Shown: positions 26,596 to 36,823, numbered from the stretch's first letter. The stretch: 64,000 nucleotides of DNA from JAPOXR01 sp965214695 (GCA_965214695.1 OZ243967.1:682001-746000); one strand, 5' to 3'. A program made the numbers and translations. The notes: generated by a model from the letters alone, not told the origin.

Positions 26596-27472
26596 TTGGC
26601 GGCGACCGGATTTTCGCGGGACAGCCGGGACCCGGACGAGGATAGTCCGTTCATCGATGAATGAACCGGGGATATTGTCATTCCTGATCCGAACCGGTCG
26701 GTGCCTGCCCTGCATCCTGCCTGCCTGGTGTTTGTTCGGCAGGCAGGCGCCGCGATTTTCGCAAAATGACGGACACGGCTTTCGATGCCCTGGCAGTGAC
26801 ACGCCATGTCATGACCTGAGGAACCAGTTCCGATCACGCCAAGACGATCACTGAAACTTCCGGTCCGTAGTGACCCGTGCGGGCGGCAACCAAGGTCAGG
26901 CGAGCAGTGTAGCCGGTCACTGCCTGGCGGAGTGGTCGTGAGGGCGGCGATCAAGACCGGCCTGGCGGCGATGAGACCCGCCCGACCTGCTGGATCGTCG
27001 CAATGGGTTTTTCCACGACCGCGGCTACCGGTGCCGCGATCGTGAGCACGGTGAGATGGGTGCTGACCTGGGGTTGGGGCCGATCAGGGCCACGCCCTGA
27101 TCACGTCGTTGGTGGCGGTCGCAAGTCCAATGTGAGCAGAATTCTGTCGACGGATTTCATGAGGAGCGGTGAAACACCGGGGTCCCGCTCCATTTGTCGG
27201 CCGCTGACAGCTCGCCGGCAATCGCCGCATTCCACACCATGTCCCCACGCAACGGTGCCGGACTGGCGTCCGTTGGTAATTCGATCGCCTTCGTCTTTGC
27301 CCGGCAAACAACCCTGTCACCCATCAATTCGGCGATGGCCAGGATCACCATCCGCACTTGGAGGGTTTTTCAGGGACATGATACATGTATTCGCAAGGCA
27401 CCTCGCCATGGCGGCCACATGGAAGCGGATGATGCCGGCTCCGACATCACGAAACCGGGAGGCAGGAGACGC
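26596..27472. other. Long intergenic region with two stem-loops
   Basis: No convincing gene in about 880 bp. At 26716-26747 CCTGCCTGCC and GGCAGGCAGG form a perfect 10-bp stem with a 12-nt loop, a candidate terminator for the dimethylformamidase-like operon although no T-tract follows. At 27082-27102 GATCAGGGC-CAC-GCCCTGATC is a perfect 9-bp stem with a 3-nt loop. The remaining sequence has short open frames on both strands without recognisable domains; decayed mobile DNA is possible but unproven. Confidence 0.5.
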
Positions 27473-29908
27473 ATGAATGGAAGATCCCGGGCTCCGTGGG
27501 TATCACGCGCCGTTCGGGAAAGACCTCGCACTGGCCGGGACGCCAGCCCGGTCAGGCATCGGGTGTCCACGGTGATCAGGAAGATCTATCTCCTGAGCCA
27601 GACACATACTGACCTCGGATACACAGACCATCCGGTGGCGGTACTGATGCATCACCGAGATATCCTCGATCAGGCGCTTGACCTGTGCGAAGCGACCCGG
27701 GATGCACCGGAAGGTGCGCAGCACAGATGGACTTGCGAGGTCACATCCACCACCCTGGACTACCTGCGCAATACCACATCCCGAAATGTCGAACGATTCC
27801 AGGCCTTGCACAGGGCTGGCCGGATTTCGGTTGGTGCGCTTCGCTACCACTGGACACCTCTCGTCTCGAAGCCCCTTGCCATGCAGACTCTCAAGGATGT
27901 CGACGCGCTTCGGGACGAGTTCGGTGTTTCAGTCACCGCTGCCATGCAATGCGATGTCAACGGGCTGGCCTGGTTCTGGAACGACCTTCTTGTCGAGAAG
28001 GGTGTCGAATTCCTGGTCACCCAGCAAAATCCGCATCGGGGTTACTGGGGGCGTCGGGTCCCGTCGGCCTGGTTCTGGGAAAACCGTTCAGGCGGAAGGA
28101 TGCTGGTGCTGCAGGGCGAACATTACGGCCTCGGCGGCTTCCTGCGACTCTCCCGCAAGGGTGAACAGGACAGGGAAGAGTTGCAGAAAATACTTGCCCG
28201 CCATGCTCAAAGCGATTGCTGGCCCTTCGACTTCAGCGTGCTCACGGTCACCAACGCGGCAAATGGAGACAACGTCTTCCCTGACCGGTTCCTGAGCGAC
28301 GGGGTCCAGGACTGGAATGCACGCGAAAACGTGCCCATCGAGATCATAACCCTGGACCGGCTTGCCGAGATCATCAACGCCAATTCCGCCGGACTTCCAT
28401 CCTACCGGGGCGAATGGATGGACAGTTGGTGTGACGGCGTTGCCTCTTCGCCACTGGAAACCTCGGCAGCGCGAACCGCGGAGCGCATGCTTCCCGTCAT
28501 TGAATCCCTGGGTGGCGCCGACGCCCCGGAATTCCGTGAACTTGTCGACACGCTCGCACGCTATGACGAGCATACCTGGGGGGCGCACAGCGCCAGCACC
28601 GCCCCCGACAACATCTTTGCCGCGGCACAGCGCACCCAGAAATCCAACCATGCCTTCAATGCATTCGCCATGGTGCTGCGCCAGCTTGCCGTTACGTCGA
28701 GACGTCGTGCCGCCAGGCTGGGAACGGCGGTAGAGGGCGATCCCGGTTTCGACCAGTTCTCCCACCCGACCCAAACCGCAGATGAGCAATCCTATCTCGT
28801 TGCCAATCCTGCCGATGTCACGATCGACGTGGATATCCCGGTTCCAACCGACCGAGGTGCCGGTCCGCAGATCTCGATACCCCAGGCCTGCGGAAGCAAC
28901 GAGTTTTTCCCGGGACTTGGCGAAGATGGCTGGACTGACGCCCTCCAGGACCGGGCTCCGGATGGGCATCACCGTATCCGCACCCGGCTTGCTCCGGCTA
29001 TGGCGACGATTGTCAGGCCCGTGCTCGCGGGAAGAAATGAATGCAGTGCGGGTCCGGACTGGATCGAAAACCGGTTCACACGGCTCGAATTCTGTCCGGA
29101 GTCCGGCGGGTTGGCGCGATGGACGGACAAGGCCAGCGGCCGTGACGTCATCTGCAGGCCGACACTGGTTCCGCTGGTCCAGTTGCTGGGCCGCCGCTTC
29201 AACCGGCGACAGATCTTCCAGGCCCCGTACTGGGAAAAATCCGACACGCCGATGGGATGGAACCGTGACGACCTGTTTGTCGACGATGCGTCGACCAGGA
29301 TTCGTGGCGAGCCTTCGGTCAGCGCCGGCGAGGCGAGATTTGCGATGCGGTTCGAGTTCGGCTCGGGCATATGCATCGAATCCGAATGGCGACTGTCCGG
29401 ACAATCTGCACGGCCGCAACTGACGGCAATACAGCACGCCAGGAATCTGGAGCGGGCGTTTTCCATAAGCTGGCCGATCGCGGCACCCGGACATGACAGC
29501 AGGATTCTCCTGGATACCGGCGATGGCTGGATTGATTGTGCCGCGGGGCATGTTCCGTCGTCCAGCCTGGGCTGGCAATGCATGCAGGACGGGCTGGCAC
29601 TGGCAGAACATCCCGACCTCCACATCGTGATCGCTTCCCCGGACGCGCCGCTGTTCCAGCCGGGCGGGGCAAGATACCGGTATCCGCATGACCGCCTTGG
29701 TGACATCAATGGCGGAAGTTTCTGGACCGTCAACAACCACTGGGACACGAACTTCCCGATTCGTGTCCTTGATCCTGGCCCGTTCCGGCTTTCAATGTCA
29801 CTGGCGGAAGCAGGCCGGGCCCGGGAAGAACTGCGCGCCATGACCACGATGCCCGTCATCGTCAGAACCCCGTTTCTTGACGAGGCGCCGGAAGTGCTGA
29901 ACTGGTGA
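27473..29908 (+). CDS. Glycoside hydrolase family 38-like protein (DUF5054-like)
   Basis: An 811-residue protein when started at ATG 27473, which has a strong site (GGGAGGCAGGAGAC). After about 30 basic residues the GH38-type barrel begins: IYLLSQTHTDLGYTD with the metal-binding His-x-Asp, and QCDVNGLAWFW, where the Asp corresponds to the nucleophile position of alpha-mannosidases. HTWGAHSAS further on may be another metal site. C-terminal beta domains follow. There is no clear signal peptide, so a cytoplasmic enzyme is likely. Specificity is unknown; it stands alone, convergent with the AlbA_2 gene. Confidence 0.75.
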   Translation: MNGRSRAPWVSRAVRERPRTGRDASPVRHRVSTVIRKIYLLSQTHTDLGYTDHPVAVLMHHRDILDQALDLCEATRDAPEGAQHRWTCEVTSTTLDYLRNTTSRNVERFQALHRAGRISVGALRYHWTPLVSKPLAMQTLKDVDALRDEFGVSVTAAMQCDVNGLAWFWNDLLVEKGVEFLVTQQNPHRGYWGRRVPSAWFWENRSGGRMLVLQGEHYGLGGFLRLSRKGEQDREELQKILARHAQSDCWPFDFSVLTVTNAANGDNVFPDRFLSDGVQDWNARENVPIEIITLDRLAEIINANSAGLPSYRGEWMDSWCDGVASSPLETSAARTAERMLPVIESLGGADAPEFRELVDTLARYDEHTWGAHSASTAPDNIFAAAQRTQKSNHAFNAFAMVLRQLAVTSRRRAARLGTAVEGDPGFDQFSHPTQTADEQSYLVANPADVTIDVDIPVPTDRGAGPQISIPQACGSNEFFPGLGEDGWTDALQDRAPDGHHRIRTRLAPAMATIVRPVLAGRNECSAGPDWIENRFTRLEFCPESGGLARWTDKASGRDVICRPTLVPLVQLLGRRFNRRQIFQAPYWEKSDTPMGWNRDDLFVDDASTRIRGEPSVSAGEARFAMRFEFGSGICIESEWRLSGQSARPQLTAIQHARNLERAFSISWPIAAPGHDSRILLDTGDGWIDCAAGHVPSSSLGWQCMQDGLALAEHPDLHIVIASPDAPLFQPGGARYRYPHDRLGDINGGSFWTVNNHWDTNFPIRVLDPGPFRLSMSLAEAGRAREELRAMTTMPVIVRTPFLDEAPEVLNW

Positions 29909-30057
29909 GTTGAAGACAACGCCCCCGGACCCGTGCATGGACCCGACGGGTATCCGCTCTTCCGAAGCCAAATCCAGCCGGGCTGCGCCACGGTGACGAT
30001 TGCCGCCGGACCGGGAACAGCGAGCCAGCTTGCTTGTCATCCGGGTCTCGAGGGCAG

Positions 30058-31809
30058 TTACCGGCCTCCTCGCCGGGCATCGACATACTCGACCAGCGCT
30101 GACCGGCCCATGATTTCGACGATCCGCACCCGGAGTTCTGTCCCCTCTGCATCGGTCAATTGCAACTCCTCGCCCGGAATGAAGTTGACGGGCTGCTGTT
30201 TGCCCTGGTCGATGGCGATGTTCGATGCGTAGAGATACGTGCGGTCATGGGTGTCACGTATGGGGTTGAGCCTGCCCCTCAACCCCGGGACATGACCTGT
30301 CGCCTCCGGAAAAATGACGCTTCCGCCTGCCGGCAGGGCCTCCAGATCGATCGCCAGCGCCCGCTCCTCCGGTATCCAGCCCTGCTCCAGATACGCGGCA
30401 TGTCCAGGTGACGATGCAAAGACCTTCATGGGCAACGAGGTCGTGTGCAGATCGACGGCAGCTTCGCCCTCATTGTCCGTCCTGGCCTGCTTCCAGGTCT
30501 TGTTGGGAAAAAGCAGCAGGAGATCGGCACCGGGCAACGGGTGGCCGCCCGACCGAACAGAGACAATGGTGCGGGCCGGACTCCAATCATGCCTTGCCGC
30601 GGGGATGACCAGGAGAACTTCGGAGTCGTCGACGATTCTGTATTCGGGATATTTCCCGCACAACTCCCATGTCTCGCGCCGGATTATGGGCACACCGTCG
30701 CCGCGGCGCTCCATGAGGTAGCGCCTGTCTTCGCTACCGCGAATTCCGCCGACAGGCATGCGCGCGAATACGGAGGTCAGGGCCTCGTTGCGAGTCGACT
30801 GCCGCGAGGCCATGCTCTCCACCGTCAAATTGTTGGGAAGGGAGCCGGGCGACTGGATTTCCACGCGATCATGGAACATTGACAAGCGAATCCTGGCTCC
30901 CCGCATGGAATAGTCGCGATGGACAACTGCATTGACCAGGGCTTCGAACAGGGCCCTTTCGCTGTACTGGGGCAGGTTCGAACGGGCGGGATCCTTCCAT
31001 GCCGCGACCTGCATGTTCCTGACGGCAAAGGCAATTGCACCGGCAATCTATTCGTTCAATGGCCCGGTGATCTCCTGGGCATCAATCTGGACCGATGCAC
31101 GGTCCGCGCCTCGATACCTGGTCGCGGTTATGCAAGCGCTGGCAAGCCATTGTTCCGGATTTGGCGTGCACAGCAGCACGCCGGCGACCGTGGCACGAAG
31201 AATTCCGGCCTCGTCAACTCCAAGCAGTGCCTGCTTCACGAGCGCCGCCTCGGGCTCGGCCGCACCTTCGGCGCTGAGCAACTGCCTCCAAAGTCCCTCG
31301 GCCAATGTCCCGAAGCCGGTCTCCGGCACCGGCTGCTCGTCGAACCACAGGAAGCGGGACTGCGACCGCCTCTGCTCCAGCCGTAACCGCTCGTCACTGG
31401 CCATGAGCCGCTTCGTTGCACCCACGCGGATATGGTATCCGCCGGGACCCTCATGTACGAAATCGCTCCTCGGAATTTCGACCAGCAGCACGCGTTTGCC
31501 GTCCGGCATCTTCTTGTGAAATGTGCGGATGCGAACAGGAGGCTTGATCGTATCGGTGCTCACCTCGACGAGAAAGGCATCCAGGTTGATGATCTGCGCT
31601 TTCGACATGCCGATTACCGTGCCGTCATCGGCAACTCCGGCGAGCACCACGCCCCCGGCACCGTTGGCGAAGGCCGAGATTTCGTCGGCCCAGTCACCGC
31701 GGGACGGGCCCTTTGGACGATCCCCGGGGAACTCAACCTGCTTGAATTCCCAGTGGCTGTCCTCACCCAACTGAAACTGGTCTTCAATGTCCTCGATGCG
31801 GCAGTTCAT
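30058..31809 (-). pseudogene. AlbA_2/RecG-like ATP-binding regulator, interrupted by an in-frame amber codon
   Basis: Two open frames (31809 to 31051, and 31047 to 30058) lie in the same reading frame, separated only by TAG at 31048-31050. The first half is an AlbA_2 (Schlafen-type) domain: WEFKQVEFPGDRP, then ISAFANGAGGVVLAGVADDG. The second holds the helicase C-terminal-like segment EALVNAVVHRDYSMRGARIR and RRETWELCGKYPEY, as in RecG-like putative transcriptional regulators. The uninterrupted protein would be 583 residues, counting the stop as one. Conservation on both sides of the stop suggests a very recent mutation, a sequencing error or readthrough. The start at 31809 is chosen ahead of the domain; 31866 is possible. 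Confidence 0.8.
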
Positions 31810-32175
31810 ATCCTCGAAATTAACTCCCCAGATCGCAGGTGGCTGCAGGCCATGATGCCCCATCAAGTCTCAGGACAACATGGTCCCGGAGTCTTCATTT
31901 CCTGTGCTGAGGTCATCAACCGAAGCATATCCGACTACACACCCATCAGTAAGACAATTCGAGCGGCAATCAGGGGGCCACAGATTGCCCGAAAGATCCC
32001 GTCACCGGCTAACCTGACCCCCCGTTGTCGGTGGAGCAGCACGCCAATTCGGGTGCTGGTGGTCATGGAGGCTGTGCCGGTAGAGTCCTGGACCACGAAT
32101 CCGGGATTCATGGTCTTGGCGGCCAGGTCCGGGAGCATGCCTGCAACCGGCGGCCCAGAATGGGAGAGCGTCACG

Positions 32176-33180
32176 TTGAATGAACTTGCAGCAGCAAAGT
32201 CCCTGGTGCTTGCATACCAGGGCGCACTGGACAGGGCCGAGATCGGCGACATTGCCGAAGCGCTGTCAAGGCACTGTTCCTCCGATTGCAGTTTCCGGTT
32301 TGTCCATCCCTTCAATGGAGCGGCGGGCCCCGAGGAGGCCGCCGGGGTTTTCTGGCAGCCAATCAGGCGGTCCTTTGCCCCGCTGCAGCGCCGACAGGAC
32401 ATCTTCCTTGCCGGGGCCAACCATCTCGATGACGGCGCCTCGATCTGGGTGCTGTCGATGGGGCATCTCCTGGGCCTGTTCGATGCACCCTTCCTGGGAA
32501 TGCGGCCCACCAGGCAGGCCGTCATGCTCCGTTATGCCGAATTCAGCCGGGTTGCGGATGGCAGCGTCACCGAGTCGACCCTGTTTCTCGATATCATGAA
32601 CCTGATGGCCCAAATCCGGGCCGAAGTGATTCCGCCGGCCACGGCGTCGGTCATGGTGACGCCGGGGCCGCGTACCCAGGACGGGCTGCTTCTTGCCGAC
32701 CAGCCGCCGGAGGAAGGACAGCAAACCCTTGCCCTCTTCGTGCGAATGATCGACCGGCTGCTCTCGGTTGATGTCCGAACCACGGGAACCGACCTGTCGC
32801 TCGACTGGACCGATGACATGATCTGGTGGGGGCCGGGTGGAATCGGCGCGCCGTACACGCAGCAGCGATATCTCGAACAGCACTGCATTCCATTCGAGGA
32901 GGGCCTTGAATGGGGAGATTTCTTCGGGCACCGTACCGAGATTGCCGAAGGCCATTATGGTGGGTTTTTCGGCTGGCCGACCTTCGATGTCCGCTCCCGC
33001 GGCGGCTATATCGGACTGGCTCCTGCCTCCGAAAAGAAGGCGGGTATGCGGGTCGTGGACATTTACCGGCGACAGGGAGACAAGCTGGCCGAAAACTGGA
33101 ACTTCATTGACCACCTTCATTTCCTCGACCAACTCGGTGTCGACCTGATTGCCAGGCAACGCCAACTGACCGGCCTCTAG
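32176..33180 (+). CDS. Two-domain NTF2/SnoaL-like protein (paralogue 1)
   Basis: A 334-residue protein with two NTF2-fold domains. Domain one has FVHPFN and QRRQDIFLAG; domain two has the block GPGGIGAPY, PFEEGLEW, AEGHYGGFFGWP, RGGYIG and MRVVDIYRRQGDKLAENW. The same blocks occur in the proteins at 50729 and 52870. A TTG start at 32176 is chosen: it aligns exactly with the initiator of the 52870 paralogue and GGGAGAG precedes it; ATG at 32137 is the alternative. The fold covers cyclases, dehydratases and isomerases; the true reaction is unknown. It stands alone here, divergent from the AlbA_2 gene. Confidence 0.72.
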   Translation: MNELAAAKSLVLAYQGALDRAEIGDIAEALSRHCSSDCSFRFVHPFNGAAGPEEAAGVFWQPIRRSFAPLQRRQDIFLAGANHLDDGASIWVLSMGHLLGLFDAPFLGMRPTRQAVMLRYAEFSRVADGSVTESTLFLDIMNLMAQIRAEVIPPATASVMVTPGPRTQDGLLLADQPPEEGQQTLALFVRMIDRLLSVDVRTTGTDLSLDWTDDMIWWGPGGIGAPYTQQRYLEQHCIPFEEGLEWGDFFGHRTEIAEGHYGGFFGWPTFDVRSRGGYIGLAPASEKKAGMRVVDIYRRQGDKLAENWNFIDHLHFLDQLGVDLIARQRQLTGL

Positions 33181-33244
33181 GACCGAGAGCCGTTTGCCGA
33201 TCTGCCTGTTGATGCGCCGGGTCCACCCGGCGGTGGAATCGGCG

Positions 33245-33415
33245 GTGGGTAATCTGGGTCACCGTGGACTTGATCGTGTCCGCTCCCGCGGCGCTGACGG
33301 CTTTGCCCGGGCGGTGGCGCTGTCAGTGGTGGCCTTGAACATCCACCGCATCGGGCTCCTGCTGCGCCGGCAGAGCCAGGCGACCGCCCGCCGGTCGGAC
33401 CGCCTCGCCGCCTGA
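33245..33415 (+). mobile_element. Transposase C-terminal remnant
   Basis: A reading frame of about 56 codons ending at a TGA has the look of a transposase C-terminus: HRGLDRVRSRGADGF, then ARAVALSVVALNIHRIGLLL and an arginine-rich tail. No start and no upstream catalytic DDE part are present. It lies just after the NTF2-like gene and before a gene-free stretch that borders the AT-rich sugar island. I cannot assign the IS family with certainty. Confidence 0.5.
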
Positions 33416-34023
33416 GCCATCCGCTGAATTCGGCGATGCTCCTGGCCCCAACGGACCAGGAGCCTCTTCCTGTGGTCAGTGTTGTCTGGAGCCGCCGAAA
33501 TTGCTGCCGGAGGCGACAAATCCGCTGTCGGGCATTCGAATAAATCCCGGTCCGGGGTCAAATTCGTCGATTATCGACGTTCTGGACCGCGTATTCCTGA
33601 TCGGAAATTGCCAACACGGGGGGTTCTCTGACGGGCACAATTTATGGGAACCAGATCAGCGCAAAGGCGTGTCATGGCAGGCATTCGAGGATCAAGGTTC
33701 CCATTATCATGTGGTTCCCACTATGCGAGGGGACCGGGGCAACCCGGTTTCCTACCGCGATTCGGGACATCCCCGCGAATTTGCCGCGCAGCGTTTATTT
33801 TGCCCGGCCTTGCTTCCCGCTCCTTGCTGCCTTGCGGCCCGAGGCACCCAACCGGTCGTTCAATGCGACGAAGAATGCTTGATTCTTGGCAGCTGTGGAA
33901 TGCCCCAGACGCCACAACCGGTCAGCGCTTCAAACCAGCATGTTCCTCAATCAGATGTGTCTGCTGCAATGTTGGAAAGACCCTACACATCCCGGAGAGT
34001 CTGCCAAATGGCCTTGTCAAATT
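33416..34023. other. Gene-free boundary region of the AT-rich island
   Basis: No supported gene in about 600 bp. ATGGGAACC at 33644-33652 is matched by its inverse GGTTCCCAT at 33696-33704, and GTGGTTCCCAC follows at 33711-33721, a set of related short repeats of the kind seen at element ends. Base composition falls visibly from left to right. I read this as scar sequence between the transposase remnant and the island. Confidence 0.4.
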
Positions 34024-34977
34024 TTAGCAGTCGGGAGAATTTTCCAATTCCGACCAAAAGATACCCGGAATGGATGAATTGGCCCAACCAAAGATCTGTT
34101 TCAACTCTTCTGGAGACCTCGGTCCGGGAATTACAGATTTGACGACGCTTGAGCGCAACGGAAATTGAAGTGCAGCTGCACCGATTTCAACATCGTGTAC
34201 CCGGCACAACTCCAAAAGCCTGTCGCGTCGCTCATTCATCGCCGCCGGTATGTCGCGGTAATTGTATGTTGTTCCCCCGACCAGCATGCCCGAGTTGAAT
34301 GGGCCACCGATCACGAAATCCACACCCGATCTCGAACAGGCATCCAGAAGATCTTGCGCACACTTTCGTTCGAGAAGCGTGTAACGTCCTGCCAAAAGAA
34401 ACAGATCGAAGTGGCCGTGTTGCATCGCCTGAAGGCAGATATCCGTTTCGTTCACGCCAAGGCCGATCGCCTTGACCAGACCAGAATTACGTAACTCCTC
34501 CATGGCGCGGTACCCGCCGCGGTCGAAGAACGCGGAGAACTGCGCGCCAGCGTCTTCGCCATGAGTTGCGCGCCCGAGATCGTGTCCGTACAGAATGTCG
34601 AACGTCGCAAGGCCCAGGCGTTGCTGGCTGTGCTCGAAACTGCGCATGATCCCGTCATAGGTGTAGTCGAATGCGGCCCGAAACTGGGTTGCGCCGCCGC
34701 CAGGATCTGGAAACAGAAGCCGCCCGACCTTTGTTGAAATGACAATATCCGAAGCACCCCTTGCCGCATCTCCGAGCAGATGCTCGGACAACCCTGTTCC
34801 ATAAAGCGGCGCAGTATCAAAATACGTAATTCCGCCGGAATAGGCCCGCTTGAGCGTCGCGCGCGCGGCGGTGATGGCGACCGAAGATGAATCAAACGCA
34901 AGCGTTGCGCAGCCCAAACCAACTTCAGAAAGCGCCAGCCCAGAGCGCGTTAGCCTGCGGGTTGGAAGGGAAGTCAT
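34024..34977 (-). CDS. Aldo/keto reductase, L-fucose (D-threo-aldose) dehydrogenase-like
   Basis: A 317-residue aldo/keto reductase. The catalytic tetrad is visible: Asp and Tyr in TYFDTAPLYGTG, Lys in ISTKVG and His in ILYGHDLG. The sequence resembles D-threo-aldose 1-dehydrogenase, which oxidises L-fucose and similar aldoses to the lactone with NAD(P)+. It is the last gene of the ABC operon and its ATG overlaps the permease stop (ATGA). With the lactonase at 43043 it would form the first two steps of an oxidative 6-deoxyhexose pathway. Confidence 0.85.
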   Translation of the reverse strand: MTSLPTRRLTRSGLALSEVGLGCATLAFDSSSVAITAARATLKRAYSGGITYFDTAPLYGTGLSEHLLGDAARGASDIVISTKVGRLLFPDPGGGATQFRAAFDYTYDGIMRSFEHSQQRLGLATFDILYGHDLGRATHGEDAGAQFSAFFDRGGYRAMEELRNSGLVKAIGLGVNETDICLQAMQHGHFDLFLLAGRYTLLERKCAQDLLDACSRSGVDFVIGGPFNSGMLVGGTTYNYRDIPAAMNERRDRLLELCRVHDVEIGAAALQFPLRSSVVKSVIPGPRSPEELKQIFGWANSSIPGIFWSELENSPDC

Positions 34978-35858
34978 CCCTTTTCTGCACCTGCGTTCAG
35001 CCCTGATCGCACGTGCTTCTGCGACATCAGAAAGACGATGATGATAGGTAGCACAACCAGAATGGCTGCCTGAATGGTCTCGGGTTGCCTGACCGGGATG
35101 TTATTTGACGCGGCTTGCAGATCAAGGGCGCCGGAAGAATTGATCAGGGTCGTCAGGCCAACGGGCAGATTCTGTTTGTCGTCGTCCGTGATCAGAACGA
35201 ATGCCAGGAAGTAGTTGTTCCAGTTGTTGACAAAGCTGAAAAATGCCAGGAGCGCGACAAGCGGCTTTGCCAGCGGGAGTCCCATGTGAAGAAAGCACTG
35301 AAAGTGCCCGCATCCATCCACCCGGGCGCTTTCGACAACGCTCTTGGGCAGCGAGGTCGCATAGAAGATATAGGCCAGGTAAACCCCGAACGGGAAGAAT
35401 GAGGACGCCAGTATCAAACCCGAATAGGTGTTTGTCAGGCCGAGAAGGGTCATTTCAAGGAAGATCGGCAAGATGATAGCCTGAGAAGGCGTGATCATTG
35501 CGATCAGGGTCATGATCAGGATAAATTTTCGCCCTTTGAACTGTGACATTGCCAGGGCATAGCCGGCAGGAATGCACGCAAACAACGTAAGTGAGACGCT
35601 GCAGAGCGTGTAAATGACGGAGTTCAAAGCCCATCTCAGGATTTGAAAATTGTTGAATCCTGTCAGGTTCAGGAAAGTTTGCTTCATTGCCGCGAAGCTG
35701 CCGAACGCCAGTGGTGGATCAGAGATCAGCGAACTTTCGGTGCGGGTTCCTGCGATCAATAGCCAAAGCAGAGGCAGACCGTAAAAGACCACGAAAAAAG
35801 ACAGAAGCGACCAGATGACGAAATTGCTGAGGCGGAATGTCCTTAGCGAGCTTATCAT
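34974..35858 (-). CDS. CUT1 ABC transporter permease, MalG type
   Basis: A 294-residue permease with six transmembrane helices. The cytoplasmic EAA loop is present (VVESARVDGCGHFQCFLHMGLP), which docks the ATPase. ATG at 35858 follows the upstream permease stop by 7 bp; an earlier in-frame start at 35894 would overlap that gene. Together with the 35866 permease it forms the sugar channel. Confidence 0.92.
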   Translation of the reverse strand: MISSLRTFRLSNFVIWSLLSFFVVFYGLPLLWLLIAGTRTESSLISDPPLAFGSFAAMKQTFLNLTGFNNFQILRWALNSVIYTLCSVSLTLFACIPAGYALAMSQFKGRKFILIMTLIAMITPSQAIILPIFLEMTLLGLTNTYSGLILASSFFPFGVYLAYIFYATSLPKSVVESARVDGCGHFQCFLHMGLPLAKPLVALLAFFSFVNNWNNYFLAFVLITDDDKQNLPVGLTTLINSSGALDLQAASNNIPVRQPETIQAAILVVLPIIIVFLMSQKHVRSGLNAGAEKG

Positions 35859-35865
35859 GGCGCCC

Positions 35866-36777
35866 CTAGTCGATCTTGTAGAATTTGGTGGCAAAAATCA
35901 GGGTGAAGGCGATGATCAAAGGCAGAATAAGCGACATCGTGCTTATCGCTGCCGCGACCCCAAAATCTCCGAACCGGAAGGCATAGTAAAAGCCGAGTTG
36001 CATCACAGACCAGTCCGGCTTTTCAAATTGGCCGCCGGCCAACGACATCAATTGCGGTTCGACGAAGATCTGCAGCCCCACGGACAGCGTTACGATGGCC
36101 ATCAATGTGATTGTCTTGGAAATCATCGGCAGTTTGATCCGCGTTGCCATTTGCCATTGGTTTGCACCGTCGATGCGCGCTGCCTCCAGCACATCACGCG
36201 ACAACCCCGACAAGGCACCGCCCAGAACAACGATCCAGCCGCCCGAGTTCCCCAGAAATCCCATGAGCGCAAAAATCCAGACTTCTCCGAGGCCGTTGAT
36301 CGTTTCTTGTCGGCTTTCCCAACCGACAAGGTGATAGACAAAATTGAAGGGCGAAACGAGCGGGTCGAGCAGAAAGAGCCAAAGAACGACTACTGCTGAC
36401 GAAGCGATTGCGCCCGGCATGAAATAGATCGACCGGAGGAAGGCGGCGGGTCGTTCCGGAAGCGTGTCGAGCAAAAGCGACAGCATTGTTACGCCAATGA
36501 CCATCAGCGAAACCCAGGTCAGAACATATCTCAGCACATTCCAGACCGCTGGCACAAGGCGATAGTCGTTGAGGGCTTCACGATAGTTTGTCAGGCCCCA
36601 AAAGACGTTTTCGAACGTGTCAAAGAAACTGAGGCCGAACGCGTAAAATACAGGGAAGACGGCGAACATCACCATCAGGATCAGATAGGGAAGCAAAAGA
36701 ACATAAGAGACCAACGTCTTCCTGCGGGCAGCTTTTCGTGCACGGGCCTTCAGTTCAGACTTTGACAGTGCAGGCAT
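35866..36777 (-). CDS. CUT1 ABC transporter permease, MalF type
   Basis: A 303-residue permease beginning MPALSKSELKAR and containing six helices, with the EAA loop in DVLEAARIDGANQWQMATRI. ATG at 36777 is chosen; a TTG-initiated extension to 36837 would start within 2 bp of the preceding stop and cover a stem-loop. It is the second component read after the binding protein, from which a perfect hairpin separates it. Confidence 0.9.
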   Translation of the reverse strand: MPALSKSELKARARKAARRKTLVSYVLLLPYLILMVMFAVFPVFYAFGLSFFDTFENVFWGLTNYREALNDYRLVPAVWNVLRYVLTWVSLMVIGVTMLSLLLDTLPERPAAFLRSIYFMPGAIASSAVVVLWLFLLDPLVSPFNFVYHLVGWESRQETINGLGEVWIFALMGFLGNSGGWIVVLGGALSGLSRDVLEAARIDGANQWQMATRIKLPMISKTITLMAIVTLSVGLQIFVEPQLMSLAGGQFEKPDWSVMQLGFYYAFRFGDFGVAAAISTMSLILPLIIAFTLIFATKFYKID

Positions 36778-36797
36778 ATGCGGTCTCGCGGCAGATT

Positions 36798-36823
36798 GGC
36801 CGCAGCTAAAAGTCGCTGCGGCC
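36798..36823 (-). promoter_or_regulatory. Intra-operon stem-loop after the binding-protein gene
   Basis: A perfect 9-bp stem (GGCCGCAGC, loop of 8 nt, GCTGCGGCC) sits 15 bp downstream of the binding-protein stop and about 20 bp before the permease start. There is no T-tract on the minus strand. It has the same position and stem size as the hairpins at 5896, 17193 and 48760. Confidence 0.75.

Noticed and set aside
24343..26802. Open frame of 819 codons on the minus strand
   Set aside because: It lies antisense to the whole dimethylformamidase-like large subunit, has no recognisable domain or ribosome site, and is the usual high-GC mirror frame.
27157..27357. Minus-strand frame of 66 codons upstream of the GH38-like gene
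   Set aside because: Looks protein-like for a short stretch but has no domain, no ribosome site and no neighbours that need it.
28088..29740. Open frame of 550 codons on the minus strand
   Set aside because: Antisense to the GH38-like gene; composition is arginine/glycine-rich with no family features.
31048..31050. Pyrrolysine insertion at the amber codon
   Set aside because: The gene is not a methylamine methyltransferase and no pyl genes are visible; a mutation, error or ordinary suppression is simpler.
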